A stretch of DNA of 64,000 nt from an uncultured Monoglobus sp. (lineage in GTDB: Bacteria > Bacillota > Clostridia > Monoglobales > Monoglobaceae), in assembly GCA_947628795.1 (NCBI GenBank), contig CANRBF010000008.1:82383-146382 (forward strand). The letters run 5' to 3'. The notes beneath the pieces were generated by a model. The model did no database searches. It had not been told where the DNA came from and saw only the letters and a program-made list of their open reading frames with translations. The translations under genes and the position numbers were made by a program. This document shows positions 24,915 to 33,162 of the stretch, piece after piece. Every line of letters begins with the position of its first letter. The stretch's first letter is position 1.

Positions 24915-26033
24915 TTACGCCAATGCGGCGGTCACTTTTTCGAGCTCGTCTCTGATCTTTATGTGCTGCGGGCAAGCTTCCTCACACTTTCCGCATTTTA
25001 TACACTCCTCCGCTCCGGCCGAGCCGTGGCCGTTCACAAGCCATCCCAACTGGTGCCGCGCGGCGGCCTTGTCGCCGTAGAGCGTCATTATGTTCATCGC
25101 GGTAAAGGTGCCCGATATGCCGATGTTCTTGGGGCAGACCTTGGCGCAGTAGTTGCAGACCGTGCAGGGAATGATCGGTATTTTCGCCATTTCCTCACGC
25201 GCCTTGTCGAGAGTTGATCTCTGCGCGTCGGTCAGTCCTGTAAAGCCTTTCATATACGACAGATTGTCCTCGGTCTGCTCAATGCTGCTCATGCCCGACA
25301 GCACGGTTATAACGCCGTCAAGGTCAGCCGCGAAACGTATCGCCCACGACGCGCAGGACATATCGGGCTCCGCCTCTTTCAGAATATTTTTTACGGACTC
25401 GGGCGGGTTCGCGAGCATGCCGCCCTTGACCGGCTCCATTATTATGATCGGAATATTGTGCTTCCTCGCTACCTCATAGCAGCCGCGGGACTGTATCGCA
25501 TAGTTGTCCCAGTCGGCATAGTTGATCTGGAGCTGCACGAATTCCATCTCGGGATGCTTGTTCAAAATATCCTCAAGCTCCTGCGGGGTCGAGTGGAACG
25601 AAAAGCCGACATGCTTTATAAGGCCCTCGGCCTTTTTTTGCATAACAAAGTCCCACATATTAAAATCGTCAAAAAATTTGGTGCGCCCCTCGCCCAGGTT
25701 ATGGAGCAGATAAAAATCAAAATATCCCGCGCCCGTCACCTTCAGCGAGTTCTCAAACTGCGCGATCGCGTCCTCGCGCGTCTTGCAGTTTATCCACGCG
25801 GCCATCTTGGTCGCAAGCTTGTAGCTCTCTCTCGGATAACGGTCGACCAGCGCCTTTCGTATCGCGCTCTCGCTCTCGCCGTATGCCCAGGCGGTATCGA
25901 AATAATTAAATCCCGCTTCCATGAACTTGTCGACCATCACTTTGGTCTGCTCGACGTCGATCTTTTTGTCGATCATCGGCAGCCTCATAAGCCCGAAGCC
26001 CAGCTTGCCGATACCTTCATATAAATCCGACAT
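24915..26033 (-). CDS. Aldo/keto reductase with C-terminal 4Fe-4S domain
   Basis: A 372-residue protein. The barrel has NYFDTAWAYGESESAIRKAL (catalytic Asp and Tyr) and KLATKMAAW. The C-terminus carries CTVCNYCAKVCPKNIGI and CIKCGKCEEACPQHIKI, two four-Cys clusters. It is a paralogue of the protein at 5726-6757 but only distantly similar. The ATG has AAAGGGG upstream, and a consensus promoter lies 45 bp before it. The role is probably ferredoxin-linked redox conversion of a small carbonyl or alcohol. The substrate is unknown. Confidence 0.88.
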   Translation of the reverse strand: MSDLYEGIGKLGFGLMRLPMIDKKIDVEQTKVMVDKFMEAGFNYFDTAWAYGESESAIRKALVDRYPRESYKLATKMAAWINCKTREDAIAQFENSLKVTGAGYFDFYLLHNLGEGRTKFFDDFNMWDFVMQKKAEGLIKHVGFSFHSTPQELEDILNKHPEMEFVQLQINYADWDNYAIQSRGCYEVARKHNIPIIIMEPVKGGMLANPPESVKNILKEAEPDMSCASWAIRFAADLDGVITVLSGMSSIEQTEDNLSYMKGFTGLTDAQRSTLDKAREEMAKIPIIPCTVCNYCAKVCPKNIGISGTFTAMNIMTLYGDKAAARHQLGWLVNGHGSAGAEECIKCGKCEEACPQHIKIRDELEKVTAALA

Positions 26034-26079
26034 ATGTATTCCCCTTTCTCTGTAAAATAAACCGAATATTGATGTATAT

Positions 26080-26108
26080 ATTATAATATACACAGGCGCT
26101 AAAGTCAA
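26080..26108 (-). promoter_or_regulatory. Promoter of the second aldo/keto reductase gene
   Basis: On the minus strand TTGACT (26103-26108), 17 bp, TATAAT (26080-26085). Confidence 0.75.
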
Positions 26109-26131
26109 ATTAAAAAAACTGATAACAAGAT

Positions 26132-26188
26132 CATTTACCCACCTCCGTCAGGCTGCGCCTGACACCTCCTCCCGGGAGAAGGCAAAAA
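26132..26188. repeat. REP-like intergenic palindromic element
   Basis: The sequence contains GTCAGGC-TGC-GCCTGAC flanked by CACCTCC motifs and CCCGGGAG. This is the layout of small palindromic extragenic elements (CACCTCCGTC, palindrome, ACACCTCC) that are dispersed in many gut Clostridia genomes. It lies in the 157-bp gap between two genes and encodes nothing. Confidence 0.5.
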
Positions 26189-26190
26189 AT

Positions 26191-27105
26191 TTATTTTACG
26201 CTTTCGGCTACTTTCAGGAGCTCGTCTCCTATAACGCTGCTGTTTCCCGAGAGGACCGCGACCGAGACGCCGCCTTGCTCCCACTCCGCCGAGCTGTTGG
26301 TCACGGCGGCGGCGCAGCCGTGGATCTCACATTCGGAAACCGGCCCGTCATAGCTCGTCGTATACTTTGTCTTATCGTTGATGATCCTCTCATGCACCGT
26401 GAAAACATCAGCTCCGTTTGAGTAGCCGACCACCGCGTAGTCGCCGGAAACAACGCCGCCGTTCGCGAATCCCTCGGCGTACAGGAATGAATATCCCTCG
26501 GGCAGGTACTCGGGCTCCAGAAGGTCAAAATTCAGTCCGCTCTTAAACCTTTCGAACTCATCAAGCGTCGTGCAGACCTTGTTATTCTCATTTTCGTCCG
26601 GAATCAGCTTACCTTTGCTTGCGGCGCTGACCGAAACACTCACTTTGTCTTTATCTATCAAGCCGGTTTCGCACATAAGATCGATCCATCTCTGAGCGTC
26701 ATATTTTACGCCGTTTTCGTCATAAAGCTCGATATCGTTCTCGTCGAGGCCGCCCTCAAGTTCGGTGACCGGTTTGCCGTCTTTGTCGAACACCCTGCCG
26801 CTCAATGCCTCGGGCAGCGTGAACACCATCCCACTGTCGTCGGTCTCTATTATCGTGTTGTGACCCGTTGATATTGTTTTTACTATTCTCTCGACTATAC
26901 CGCCGGCGAAGGCGAGCTGCGTCACGCCGACAACTACCGCAACCGCCGCTGCGACGGCTATGACCCTCTTTGCGCGGGACCTCTTTTTGGTTTTGTTAAG
27001 CACTTCTTTTTTCATGATCATTCGCTCCTCTTTTGTCAGTTCGGCGGGCTCGTATCCGCTCAGGTCGATGTCCGCGCCGTTTAGATAATCATACTCATTT
27101 TTCAT
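26191..27105 (-). CDS. Membrane-anchored anti-sigma factor-like protein (DUF4367-like)
   Basis: A 304-residue protein with a cytosolic N-terminus, one membrane helix at about residues 46-70 (RVIAVAAAVAVVVGVTQLAF) and a large extracytoplasmic part. The C-terminal half (LLEPEYLPEGYSFLYAEGFA and following) resembles the DUF4367/MucB-type module found on anti-sigma proteins. It begins inside the last codons of the sigma gene with an 11-base overlap and GAGGAG upstream. It is inferred to hold the sigma factor at the membrane and release it on an envelope signal. Confidence 0.78.
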   Translation of the reverse strand: MKNEYDYLNGADIDLSGYEPAELTKEERMIMKKEVLNKTKKRSRAKRVIAVAAAVAVVVGVTQLAFAGGIVERIVKTISTGHNTIIETDDSGMVFTLPEALSGRVFDKDGKPVTELEGGLDENDIELYDENGVKYDAQRWIDLMCETGLIDKDKVSVSVSAASKGKLIPDENENNKVCTTLDEFERFKSGLNFDLLEPEYLPEGYSFLYAEGFANGGVVSGDYAVVGYSNGADVFTVHERIINDKTKYTTSYDGPVSECEIHGCAAAVTNSSAEWEQGGVSVAVLSGNSSVIGDELLKVAESVK

Positions 27106-27646
27106 AAAAATCACTCCTCAGAAGATGACGTCTCAGTCTTTTTCTGCCTCTTGACAGGCGGGTGTACAGGACAGACGGTTCCTCGCCGCAGCTTTCGGCT
27201 ATCTCCCGCACCGATTCGGAAAGGATATATCTTCGGTAAAACAGCTTTCGGTCGCGCGGGTCCAAAGAATTCAGCAGATCAAATATCTCTTTCATCGTCT
27301 CTTTTCTGATCAGCTCCGCGTCCGCTCCGTTCTCGCCCTCGGCGTCCTCGCTCAAGGCCTCGCCGCTAAGCTCTTTGCAGTACTTGCGCTTATAGTCTAT
27401 GCACTTGTATTTGCATACTGCGCCTATCCAGTTTTTCAGGGAGTTTTTTTTCGGGTCGAATCTTTCGATATTCCTCCAGACCGAAAACAAAACGTCGTTG
27501 ACGCACTCGCCGATATGGTCGGGCAGCATGCTAAGGTGCCTTGCGGCTATCGTCTTGATTAGCCCGCCGTATTTTTCGATGAGGCTCTCAAGCGCGGTCT
27601 CGTTCCCCGCTTTGAGCCCCTTCGTCAGCCGCTCGTCGGTTTCCAT
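27095..27646 (-). CDS. ECF-type RNA polymerase sigma factor
   Basis: A 183-residue sigma-70 family protein. Region 2 is at residues 20-90 (YGGLIKTIAARHLSMLPDHI, then ECVNDVLFSVWRNIERFDP and LKNWIGAVCKYKCIDYKRK), a linker follows, and region 4 is at 125-175 (LNSLDPRDRKLFYRRYIL, SVREIAESCGEEPSVLYTRL). It is translationally coupled to its anti-sigma partner. The target promoters are unknown. The pair probably regulates itself. Confidence 0.88.
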   Translation of the reverse strand: METDERLTKGLKAGNETALESLIEKYGGLIKTIAARHLSMLPDHIGECVNDVLFSVWRNIERFDPKKNSLKNWIGAVCKYKCIDYKRKYCKELSGEALSEDAEGENGADAELIRKETMKEIFDLLNSLDPRDRKLFYRRYILSESVREIAESCGEEPSVLYTRLSRGRKRLRRHLLRSDFYEK

Positions 27647-27716
27647 ACTATCACCTTCTTTTTAAGAATTTAAAGAAGCGCTTCTACTTATTAATACGAA
27701 TCAAAAATCAAAATCT

Positions 27717-27753
27717 GTCAAAAAAATAAGATCCCCTTAATTTCGGGGGATCT
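27717..27753 (-). terminator. Terminator after the solute-binding lipoprotein gene
   Basis: On the minus strand AGATCCCC pairs with GGGGATCT, then TTATTTTTTT. The stem overlaps the stop codon region of the gene. Confidence 0.85.
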
Positions 27754-28585
27754 GTTGAATATTCTCAAGACGCGCGTCAAACTCGTTCCGCAGCGCGTTA
27801 TCGCCGTTTATATACGCATTTCTCAAGTCGAGCAGCGTTCCGTCGGCTCGGAACTCGTCGAGAATGTCGTTTATTTCGCGCAGCAGCTTCGCGCTGCCGT
27901 TCGCCGCCGCGATCGAATATCTTCGGCGATCGATATCATCCTCTTTTATCACAAACAGCGGATACTCGGCGACGAATTCTTCCGCCTCGCGGCCGTCGCA
28001 GAACATGATGTCGATATCGCCTCGGAGCATCGCGCCCTCAAGCTCGTCACGGCTCGGATATACGGACATGTTCGAAAGCCCGAGTTCGTCCGCCAGATAC
28101 TTCTGCGGCAGACTTCCCGAGACCGCGCCCACGTTCCGCGCCAGTTTAAGGTCGCCCGCGCCGTTTATCTCCGTATTGCCGCCGTTTGCCACGATCGACG
28201 ACGACAGCGTTATATAGTTGTCGGAAAAATCGACCTTGCGCCTCAAAACGTCGGTCGCCGCGATCGCGGAAACCGCTATATCCGCAAGCCCGCAATTCAG
28301 CGAATCTGCCAAGTCCTCCTCGTCCATCGGATAAAACGCGGGCGTCATTCCCAGCCTATCGGCAAGCAGCGCCCCGAGCGAAGGGTCGAAACCAAGCAGT
28401 CTGCCGCTTGGGTCTGTGTAAACAAACGGCTCGTTTTCGGGAGCGCAGGCGATCCTGAGCACACCGGGATCGGGTTCGGCCAACGATTTGCTGTCGCTGT
28501 CAAAAAGCCTTGCCGGCTCCGAGCAGGAGACCGCAAGCATGGCGGCAAGTATTAACATAACAGCCGATAAAAATCCGCGCCTCAT
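27737..28585 (-). CDS. Solute-binding lipoprotein, family 3 (amino-acid type)
   Basis: A 282-residue lipoprotein (signal peptide ending MLAVSC). The bacterial family 3 fold is indicated by LRIACAPENEPFVYTDPSGR, then LLGFDPSLGALLADRLGM and LNCGLADIAVSAIAATDVLR with KVDFSDNYI. These match the G-F-D and T-x-x-R/K-x-x-x-D-F-S patterns of amino-acid-binding proteins. No permease or ATPase gene is adjacent. It might work with a distant transporter, or feed the histidine kinase encoded downstream of it as a sensory binding protein. It is 55 bp from no other co-directional gene on its 5' side. Confidence 0.8.
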   Translation of the reverse strand: MRRGFLSAVMLILAAMLAVSCSEPARLFDSDSKSLAEPDPGVLRIACAPENEPFVYTDPSGRLLGFDPSLGALLADRLGMTPAFYPMDEEDLADSLNCGLADIAVSAIAATDVLRRKVDFSDNYITLSSSIVANGGNTEINGAGDLKLARNVGAVSGSLPQKYLADELGLSNMSVYPSRDELEGAMLRGDIDIMFCDGREAEEFVAEYPLFVIKEDDIDRRRYSIAAANGSAKLLREINDILDEFRADGTLLDLRNAYINGDNALRNEFDARLENIQQIPRN

Positions 28586-28640
28586 GATATCGCCCCTCGG
28601 TTAAACATAGTACCGTCGTTTTGCTCCGTTTCTGTTTTTT

Positions 28641-30431
28641 CTATTTCGTTGTAGCGGTCGGCAGGTTTATAATAACATTCGTAAACTTTCCGTATTCGCT
28701 CTCAATCGTTATGGTGCCGCCGTGGCTTTCGATGATCTCTTTCGCGATCGAAAGCCCCAATCCCGTACCGCCCTTTTCGCGCGTTCTGGCTCGGTCTACC
28801 CTGAAAAATCTGTCAAACACATGCTCAAGGTCGGATTTCGGTATTCCGTAGCCGTTGTCCTTGACCTTTATATAAACCTCGTTGTACATGCTTCCGGCGG
28901 CTATATTAACATACCCGCCCTTTCTGCCGTATTTCACCGCATTTGAAACTATATTGACGATCGCGCGCTCTATCTGAACGGGATCGGCGTACATCTGCGG
29001 CAGCTCGCTGACCGCCACCAGCTCAAGCTTGATGTCGTTCTGCTGCGCCTCGAGCGCGAAACGGCTCACGATACCGCGCAGCATTTCCTCGATCGAGAAC
29101 ACCTGTTTTTTCATGCTGAACTTTTGCACGTCAAACTTTGACAGGTCCAAAAGATTGCGCACGAGTTCGGTCATTTTGTCGGCCTCGCTCTCTATCGTGG
29201 TCAGGAACTTTTTGAGTATCGCCTTGTCGTCAAGATAGCCGTTGAGAAGCGTTTCGGTGTGGGTCTTGATGATAAACAGCGGAGTCTTGAGCTCGTGGGA
29301 AACCTCGGCCACAAACTCGCGGCGCGCCACCTCGAGGTTGAACTGTTCTGTGAAATCCTCAAACACGCAGACGATTCCCGCCGTGCGGTCGTTGTCCATT
29401 TTAAACGGCACGAAGTATATCCTGATATGCTTTCCGTTATAGATAACGTCTCGTATCTCGGACGAGTATTTGTCAAGATATGTAAATTCCGCCATGCAGA
29501 CGCCCGCGTCCAGTTTGTCAAAAAATTCGTCAAACAGCGGTATCTCTTCCTCGGTGATATCCAGCAGCTCAGCCGCCGCGGGATTTATGTGTATCAGCTT
29601 CTGGTCAGTGTCAAAGGCCATGATTCCGTTGGTTATATGCTCCAATATAACGTCGACCTTGTGCTTGTCGGCGCCCATCTGGCTGATGGTCTTGCTCATG
29701 ACCCTGCCCATGTGGTTAAACGCCTGAGACAGCGAGCCGATCTCGTCGGTCCTGTTCAAATCGGAGGGCATGTCGTAAACGCCTCGCGCGAAGCTGTCGG
29801 CTCTGCGGGACAGCTTGCGCAGCGGCTGAGTTACCGAGCGCGAAACATACACTGCGGCGCCCGCGGAAAGCAGACACGCCAAAAGCAGCATCCACAGCAT
29901 AATGATCAGCAAAGTATTGACCACTCCGTGGAGCTCGTTTTTGTTGTCGGTCACGTATATAACATACTCGCCCGATGTGTCGCTGAGCGGCGCAAGATAC
30001 GCGGCGTAGTCCAGCACATCGCCGCCCGAACCAGCATTGCCGCCCTTTGTGTGCCGCTCCAGAGCATCGACCATATTAGGCGTTCTGGTTATGCGGTCCT
30101 GCATCAGATATGTGGGCGCGACGATCTCGCCGCCGGGCGCCGCAAGAATATAGCATTTGCGGTTTTGGTCAAGGCCCAGCTGCGCCGCGTGATCACGGAT
30201 CAGATTTTCGATTTCATATTGCTTGACGAACTCTCTGTCCGTCGAACTCATCACGCTTTGCACCGCCGCGCCGAGCCCTCCGTCCACGGCGGCGTCCGCC
30301 TGCTCCTCAAACTCGTTTTCAAAACGCGAGGTCACGCAGTAGACCGAAATGATCCCAAACGCCGCTGTAAGCAGCACCGCCACCGCCATGAAAACAGCGA
30401 CCGTCTTGTAGATAAGTTTATTTTTCAGCAT
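28641..30431 (-). CDS. Orphan sensor histidine kinase (HAMP-PAS-HisKA-HATPase)
   Basis: A 596-residue kinase of WalK/PhoR architecture. Membrane helices are at about residues 10-33 and 178-200, with an extracytoplasmic domain between them. HAMP is near 202-255, PAS near 265-375 (NGIMAFDTDQKLIHINPAAA), the phospho-acceptor is FVAEVSHELKTPLF, and the ATPase boxes are NIVSNAVKYG, DNGYGI and GGTGLGLSIAKE. No response regulator gene is adjacent. The gene faces a solute-binding lipoprotein gene downstream, which could be a sensory partner. Confidence 0.88.
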   Translation of the reverse strand: MLKNKLIYKTVAVFMAVAVLLTAAFGIISVYCVTSRFENEFEEQADAAVDGGLGAAVQSVMSSTDREFVKQYEIENLIRDHAAQLGLDQNRKCYILAAPGGEIVAPTYLMQDRITRTPNMVDALERHTKGGNAGSGGDVLDYAAYLAPLSDTSGEYVIYVTDNKNELHGVVNTLLIIMLWMLLLACLLSAGAAVYVSRSVTQPLRKLSRRADSFARGVYDMPSDLNRTDEIGSLSQAFNHMGRVMSKTISQMGADKHKVDVILEHITNGIMAFDTDQKLIHINPAAAELLDITEEEIPLFDEFFDKLDAGVCMAEFTYLDKYSSEIRDVIYNGKHIRIYFVPFKMDNDRTAGIVCVFEDFTEQFNLEVARREFVAEVSHELKTPLFIIKTHTETLLNGYLDDKAILKKFLTTIESEADKMTELVRNLLDLSKFDVQKFSMKKQVFSIEEMLRGIVSRFALEAQQNDIKLELVAVSELPQMYADPVQIERAIVNIVSNAVKYGRKGGYVNIAAGSMYNEVYIKVKDNGYGIPKSDLEHVFDRFFRVDRARTREKGGTGLGLSIAKEIIESHGGTITIESEYGKFTNVIINLPTATTK

Positions 30432-30517
30432 TTTTAATTCTCCGAAACAAAATATATATTAATTATAACATTAAAAAAAGATATATACAAGAAATTTTTT
30501 TAACCCCGATAAATATC

Positions 30518-30546
30518 TTGCAATTTGATGTAAAAAGTTGTATAAT
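30518..30546 (+). promoter_or_regulatory. Promoter of the DUF2752 gene
   Basis: TTGCAA at 30518-30523 and TATAAT at 30541-30546, spacer 17 bp. Confidence 0.65.
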
Positions 30547-30576
30547 TATACAAGATATTGATTTGGGGGTAGAAGT

Positions 30577-30948
30577 ATGAACAAGCGGGCCGCGCGTGTC
30601 GCAGCGCTGTACGGAATATTGATTTTTTCGGGTTTGACGCTGCTGCTCCTCCTGAGCCGCGGAGCCTTTCATTTCATCTGCCCGTTCCGCGAGATAACGG
30701 GTCTGCGCTGTCCCGGCTGCGGCAACACAAATGCGCTGTTGGCGGCCGCGCATGGTAAATTTTATGACGCGTTTATGTGCAACCCGATGTTTTTCCCCGA
30801 GGTCGCGCTGGCTGCGGCCGGCGTAATTCGCATTTCGGTGTTGTATATCAAAAAGTCGCGGCTCTCTAAGGCGGTCTCAGCGGTTTTCGCCGCGGGCGCC
30901 GCTCTCATACTGATATGGGGAATCGTCAGAAATATAATCAATATATAA
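30577..30948 (+). CDS. DUF2752 membrane protein
   Basis: A 123-residue protein with three membrane segments and the family signature CPFREITGLRCPGCGNTNAL, a Cys-rich motif at the membrane interface that may bind metal. DUF2752 proteins have no established function and are often found beside TM2-domain genes, as here (22 bp downstream). It is probably an envelope protein co-transcribed with the next gene. Confidence 0.85.
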   Translation: MNKRAARVAALYGILIFSGLTLLLLLSRGAFHFICPFREITGLRCPGCGNTNALLAAAHGKFYDAFMCNPMFFPEVALAAAGVIRISVLYIKKSRLSKAVSAVFAAGAALILIWGIVRNIINI

Positions 30949-30970
30949 TATTATGAAAGAAGGTTTTTAA

Positions 30971-31366
30971 ATGAATTGTCAAAACTGCGGAAGCGAGATC
31001 TCAAATGACGCCAAGTTCTGTCCCGTGTGCGGCAGTCCCGTGTCTGCTCAAAACAGCGGTGCCGAAAACGCCGCGCCGAACTATCAAAATCCCACGCCGA
31101 ATTATCAAAACGCGGCAAATCAGTACGCCGCGCCGAACGCCGCACCCAAGTCGCGGCTCCTCGCCGGACTTCTGGGCCTTTTATTCGGAGGTATCGGCGT
31201 GCATAATTTCTACTTAGGCAACACCACCCGCGCGGTAATACAGATCGTTGTTTCCTGCGTGACCTGCGGCATCGGCGCGATATGGGGCTTTGTCGAGGGA
31301 ATTTTGATCCTGTGCAGGCAGATAAACGTCGACGGCTACGGCATGCCCCTTAAAGACGACTGCTAA
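30971..31366 (+). CDS. Zinc-ribbon TM2 domain protein
   Basis: A 131-residue protein. The N-terminal zinc ribbon is NCQNCGSEISNDAKFCPVCG, followed by an Asn/Ala/Pro-rich linker with repeats of PNYQN at about residues 35-60. The TM2 domain (two membrane helices) carries LLGLLFGGIGVHNFYLGNTT and CGIGAIWGFVEGILIL. The function of TM2 proteins in bacteria is not established. It is in an operon with the DUF2752 gene and is closed by a terminator. Confidence 0.85.
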   Translation: MNCQNCGSEISNDAKFCPVCGSPVSAQNSGAENAAPNYQNPTPNYQNAANQYAAPNAAPKSRLLAGLLGLLFGGIGVHNFYLGNTTRAVIQIVVSCVTCGIGAIWGFVEGILILCRQINVDGYGMPLKDDC

Positions 31367-31407
31367 AACTTTTTGCAATATTTTAAGCCGCCGCGCGGAA
31401 TGTCTAT

Positions 31408-31432
31408 AACGCCGTTTCGTGCGGCGTTTTTA
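31408..31432 (+). terminator. Terminator after the TM2 gene
   Basis: AACGCCG, loop TTTCGTG, CGGCGTT, then TTTT. Confidence 0.85.
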
Positions 31433-31461
31433 TTCTGCGCCGTAAATTTTTAGGAAAACCA

Positions 31462-31490
31462 TTGACAAATTTGTCGAAATATAGTATTAT
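31462..31490 (+). promoter_or_regulatory. Consensus promoter-like sequence without an assigned gene
   Basis: TTGACA at 31462-31467 and TATTAT at 31485-31490 with a 17-bp spacer point right, but no plus-strand gene follows. Transcription would run antisense through the flavodoxin remnant and HD-domain gene. It may be a relic of a lost gene or an antisense promoter. Confidence 0.35.
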
Positions 31491-31529
31491 TTTATTAGCG
31501 CTAAATATATAATGCAAAATTTTTATTTT

Positions 31530-31658
31530 AAGTCCGCAGTCCTTCTTTTTCTTTAGCAGCTTCGTACCGTCGTTTTCGTAGTGCATGGTCGGAAAAAACA
31601 GTCTGTTAAGAAACGCGATCGTTTCTCCCGTCAGGTTTCCGTAGTATATCGGCGAGCC
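31530..31658 (-). pseudogene. Flavodoxin/NADPH-dependent FMN reductase fragment
   Basis: On the minus strand the frame starting at 31658 reads GSPIYYGNLTGETIAFLNRL, then FFPTMHYENDG. This matches the FMN-binding loop and following helix of flavodoxin-family oxidoreductases. There is no start codon and the rest of the protein is missing. The 5' end lies inside the HD-domain gene, in a different frame, so it marks a deletion junction. Confidence 0.55.
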
Positions 31659-32218
31659 GATTCAAGCTGCTGCGCAACTTCGTTCTCACAGCTCCGCATG
31701 GCGAGAATTGTATCCCAAAGCAGCTTGTCCAATTCCCAACCGAGCATCTTCGCGCCGTATTCGATCACATCTCTTGAACATCCCGCGGCGAAATTTTTGC
31801 TTTTGTATTTCTTTTTCAGACTTTTTAATTCCATATCCTGTGTGCTCTTTGACGGCCGCATCTCGGCCGCCGCCCATATAAGACCTGTCAGCTCGTCCGT
31901 CGCGTACAAAACCTTTTCCATTATATGCTCCGGCTTTACATCCACTGTCAGGTTATAACCGTGCGAGCATACCGCGTGAATTATGTCATCACCAAATCCG
32001 CCTTCCCGCAGCAATTCCGGAGCTTTTATACAATGCTCGTCCGGATACTGCTCAAAATCTATGTCGTGCAGGAGTCCGACAATGCCCCAATACTCCTCGT
32101 CATAGCCGAGCGTGCGCGCAAAATATTTCATAACGCCCTCAACGGTGAGCGCGTGACGCAGATGAAACGCGTCCTTATTATATTTTCTCAAAAGCTTCCA
32201 TGCTGTATCTCTGTTCAT
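31631..32218 (-). CDS. HD domain protein (HDIG-type phosphohydrolase), altered C-terminus
   Basis: A 195-residue HD-domain protein: H in FHLRHALTVEGVM, the HD pair in VGLLHDIDFEQYPDEH, then HAVCSHGYNL and the final D in ATDELTGLI. It is a likely nucleotide or small-phosphate hydrolase found in Clostridia. The last nine residues, SARRYTTET, come from the junction with a flavodoxin fragment read in another frame, so the natural C-terminus may be lost. It is the last gene of the cysK2-regulator operon (2 bp after the LysR gene). Confidence 0.8.
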   Translation of the reverse strand: MNRDTAWKLLRKYNKDAFHLRHALTVEGVMKYFARTLGYDEEYWGIVGLLHDIDFEQYPDEHCIKAPELLREGGFGDDIIHAVCSHGYNLTVDVKPEHIMEKVLYATDELTGLIWAAAEMRPSKSTQDMELKSLKKKYKSKNFAAGCSRDVIEYGAKMLGWELDKLLWDTILAMRSCENEVAQQLESARRYTTET

Positions 32219-32219
32219 T

Positions 32220-33152
32220 TTAAACCTCCGTTTTCGTGTTATTCAAATATCTTTTTACCTCGTCGATATATATCATGCCTATCTCGCTCAGCGCGCTGCC
32301 CTTTTTAACAATGTAGCCGATTTCCATAACGCTGTTGCGGTTTGCGCCGTCGTCCTCAAACGGCACGGCGATATAGTCCGCTCCGTTAAGCTCCTCGCAG
32401 ATTATGCCCGAGCAGAGGGTATAACCGTTCAGACCGACCATCAAATTAAGCATGGTCGCTCTGTCGCATGCTTTGATCGTGCGCGGATATTCATTATCCG
32501 TAAGGATCTCCTCCGCGAGATATGATGATTCCTGTTCGCCCTGCTCGAATGACAGACACGGATAATCACGCAGCTCATCTAAAGTGATCGACTTTTTATT
32601 CGCGAGAGGATGTTTTTTCCACATATATACATACGCCTTGCACTCGACAAGCCGATGAAATTCCAAAAATCTGTCCCGAAGCATTTTTTCAATAATTCTG
32701 CGGTTATAATCACTCATATAAATTATACCTATCTCACTCTTAAATCCGCTCACATCATCTATGACATTATAGGTTTTCTCTTCCCGAACCGCAAATTCAT
32801 ACTTCGTCGTGTCAAACCGCTTTACGGTTTCCACAAACGCTTTTACGGCAAACGAATAATGCTGAGTTGAAACACAGAATTTTCTCTTTATATTTTTTGC
32901 GTCCGAATACTTACCCGCGAGAAGCTCGTATTGCTGATATACCTGACGCGCGTACATTAAAAACTCTTCGCCCTCGTTGGTTTTTATTACGCCTTTGTTC
33001 GTTCGTTTGAAAATCGCAATTCCGGTTTCCTTTTCAAGCTCCTTTATCGCGTTCGTCAGCGACGGCTGTGATATAAACAGCTGCTCCGCCGCCTTGTTCA
33101 TTGATTTTGTCTGCGCTATCGTGAGCGCGTAATATATTTGCTGCAGCGTCAT
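32220..33152 (-). CDS. LysR family transcriptional regulator
   Basis: A protein of about 310 residues. The N-terminal winged helix-turn-helix is MTLQQIYYALTIAQTKSMNK, then AAEQLFISQPSLTNAIKELE. The rest is a periplasmic-binding-like effector domain. The ATG at 33152 is chosen for AAGGTG 6 bases upstream. A longer frame overlaps the response-regulator gene. In an island of sulfur genes it is a candidate for the sulfur-limitation activator role played by CysB/CmbR/SalR-type regulators. This is inference from position only. Confidence 0.85.
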   Translation of the reverse strand: MTLQQIYYALTIAQTKSMNKAAEQLFISQPSLTNAIKELEKETGIAIFKRTNKGVIKTNEGEEFLMYARQVYQQYELLAGKYSDAKNIKRKFCVSTQHYSFAVKAFVETVKRFDTTKYEFAVREEKTYNVIDDVSGFKSEIGIIYMSDYNRRIIEKMLRDRFLEFHRLVECKAYVYMWKKHPLANKKSITLDELRDYPCLSFEQGEQESSYLAEEILTDNEYPRTIKACDRATMLNLMVGLNGYTLCSGIICEELNGADYIAVPFEDDGANRNSVMEIGYIVKKGSALSEIGMIYIDEVKRYLNNTKTEV

Positions 33153-33162
33153 TCCGGGCACC

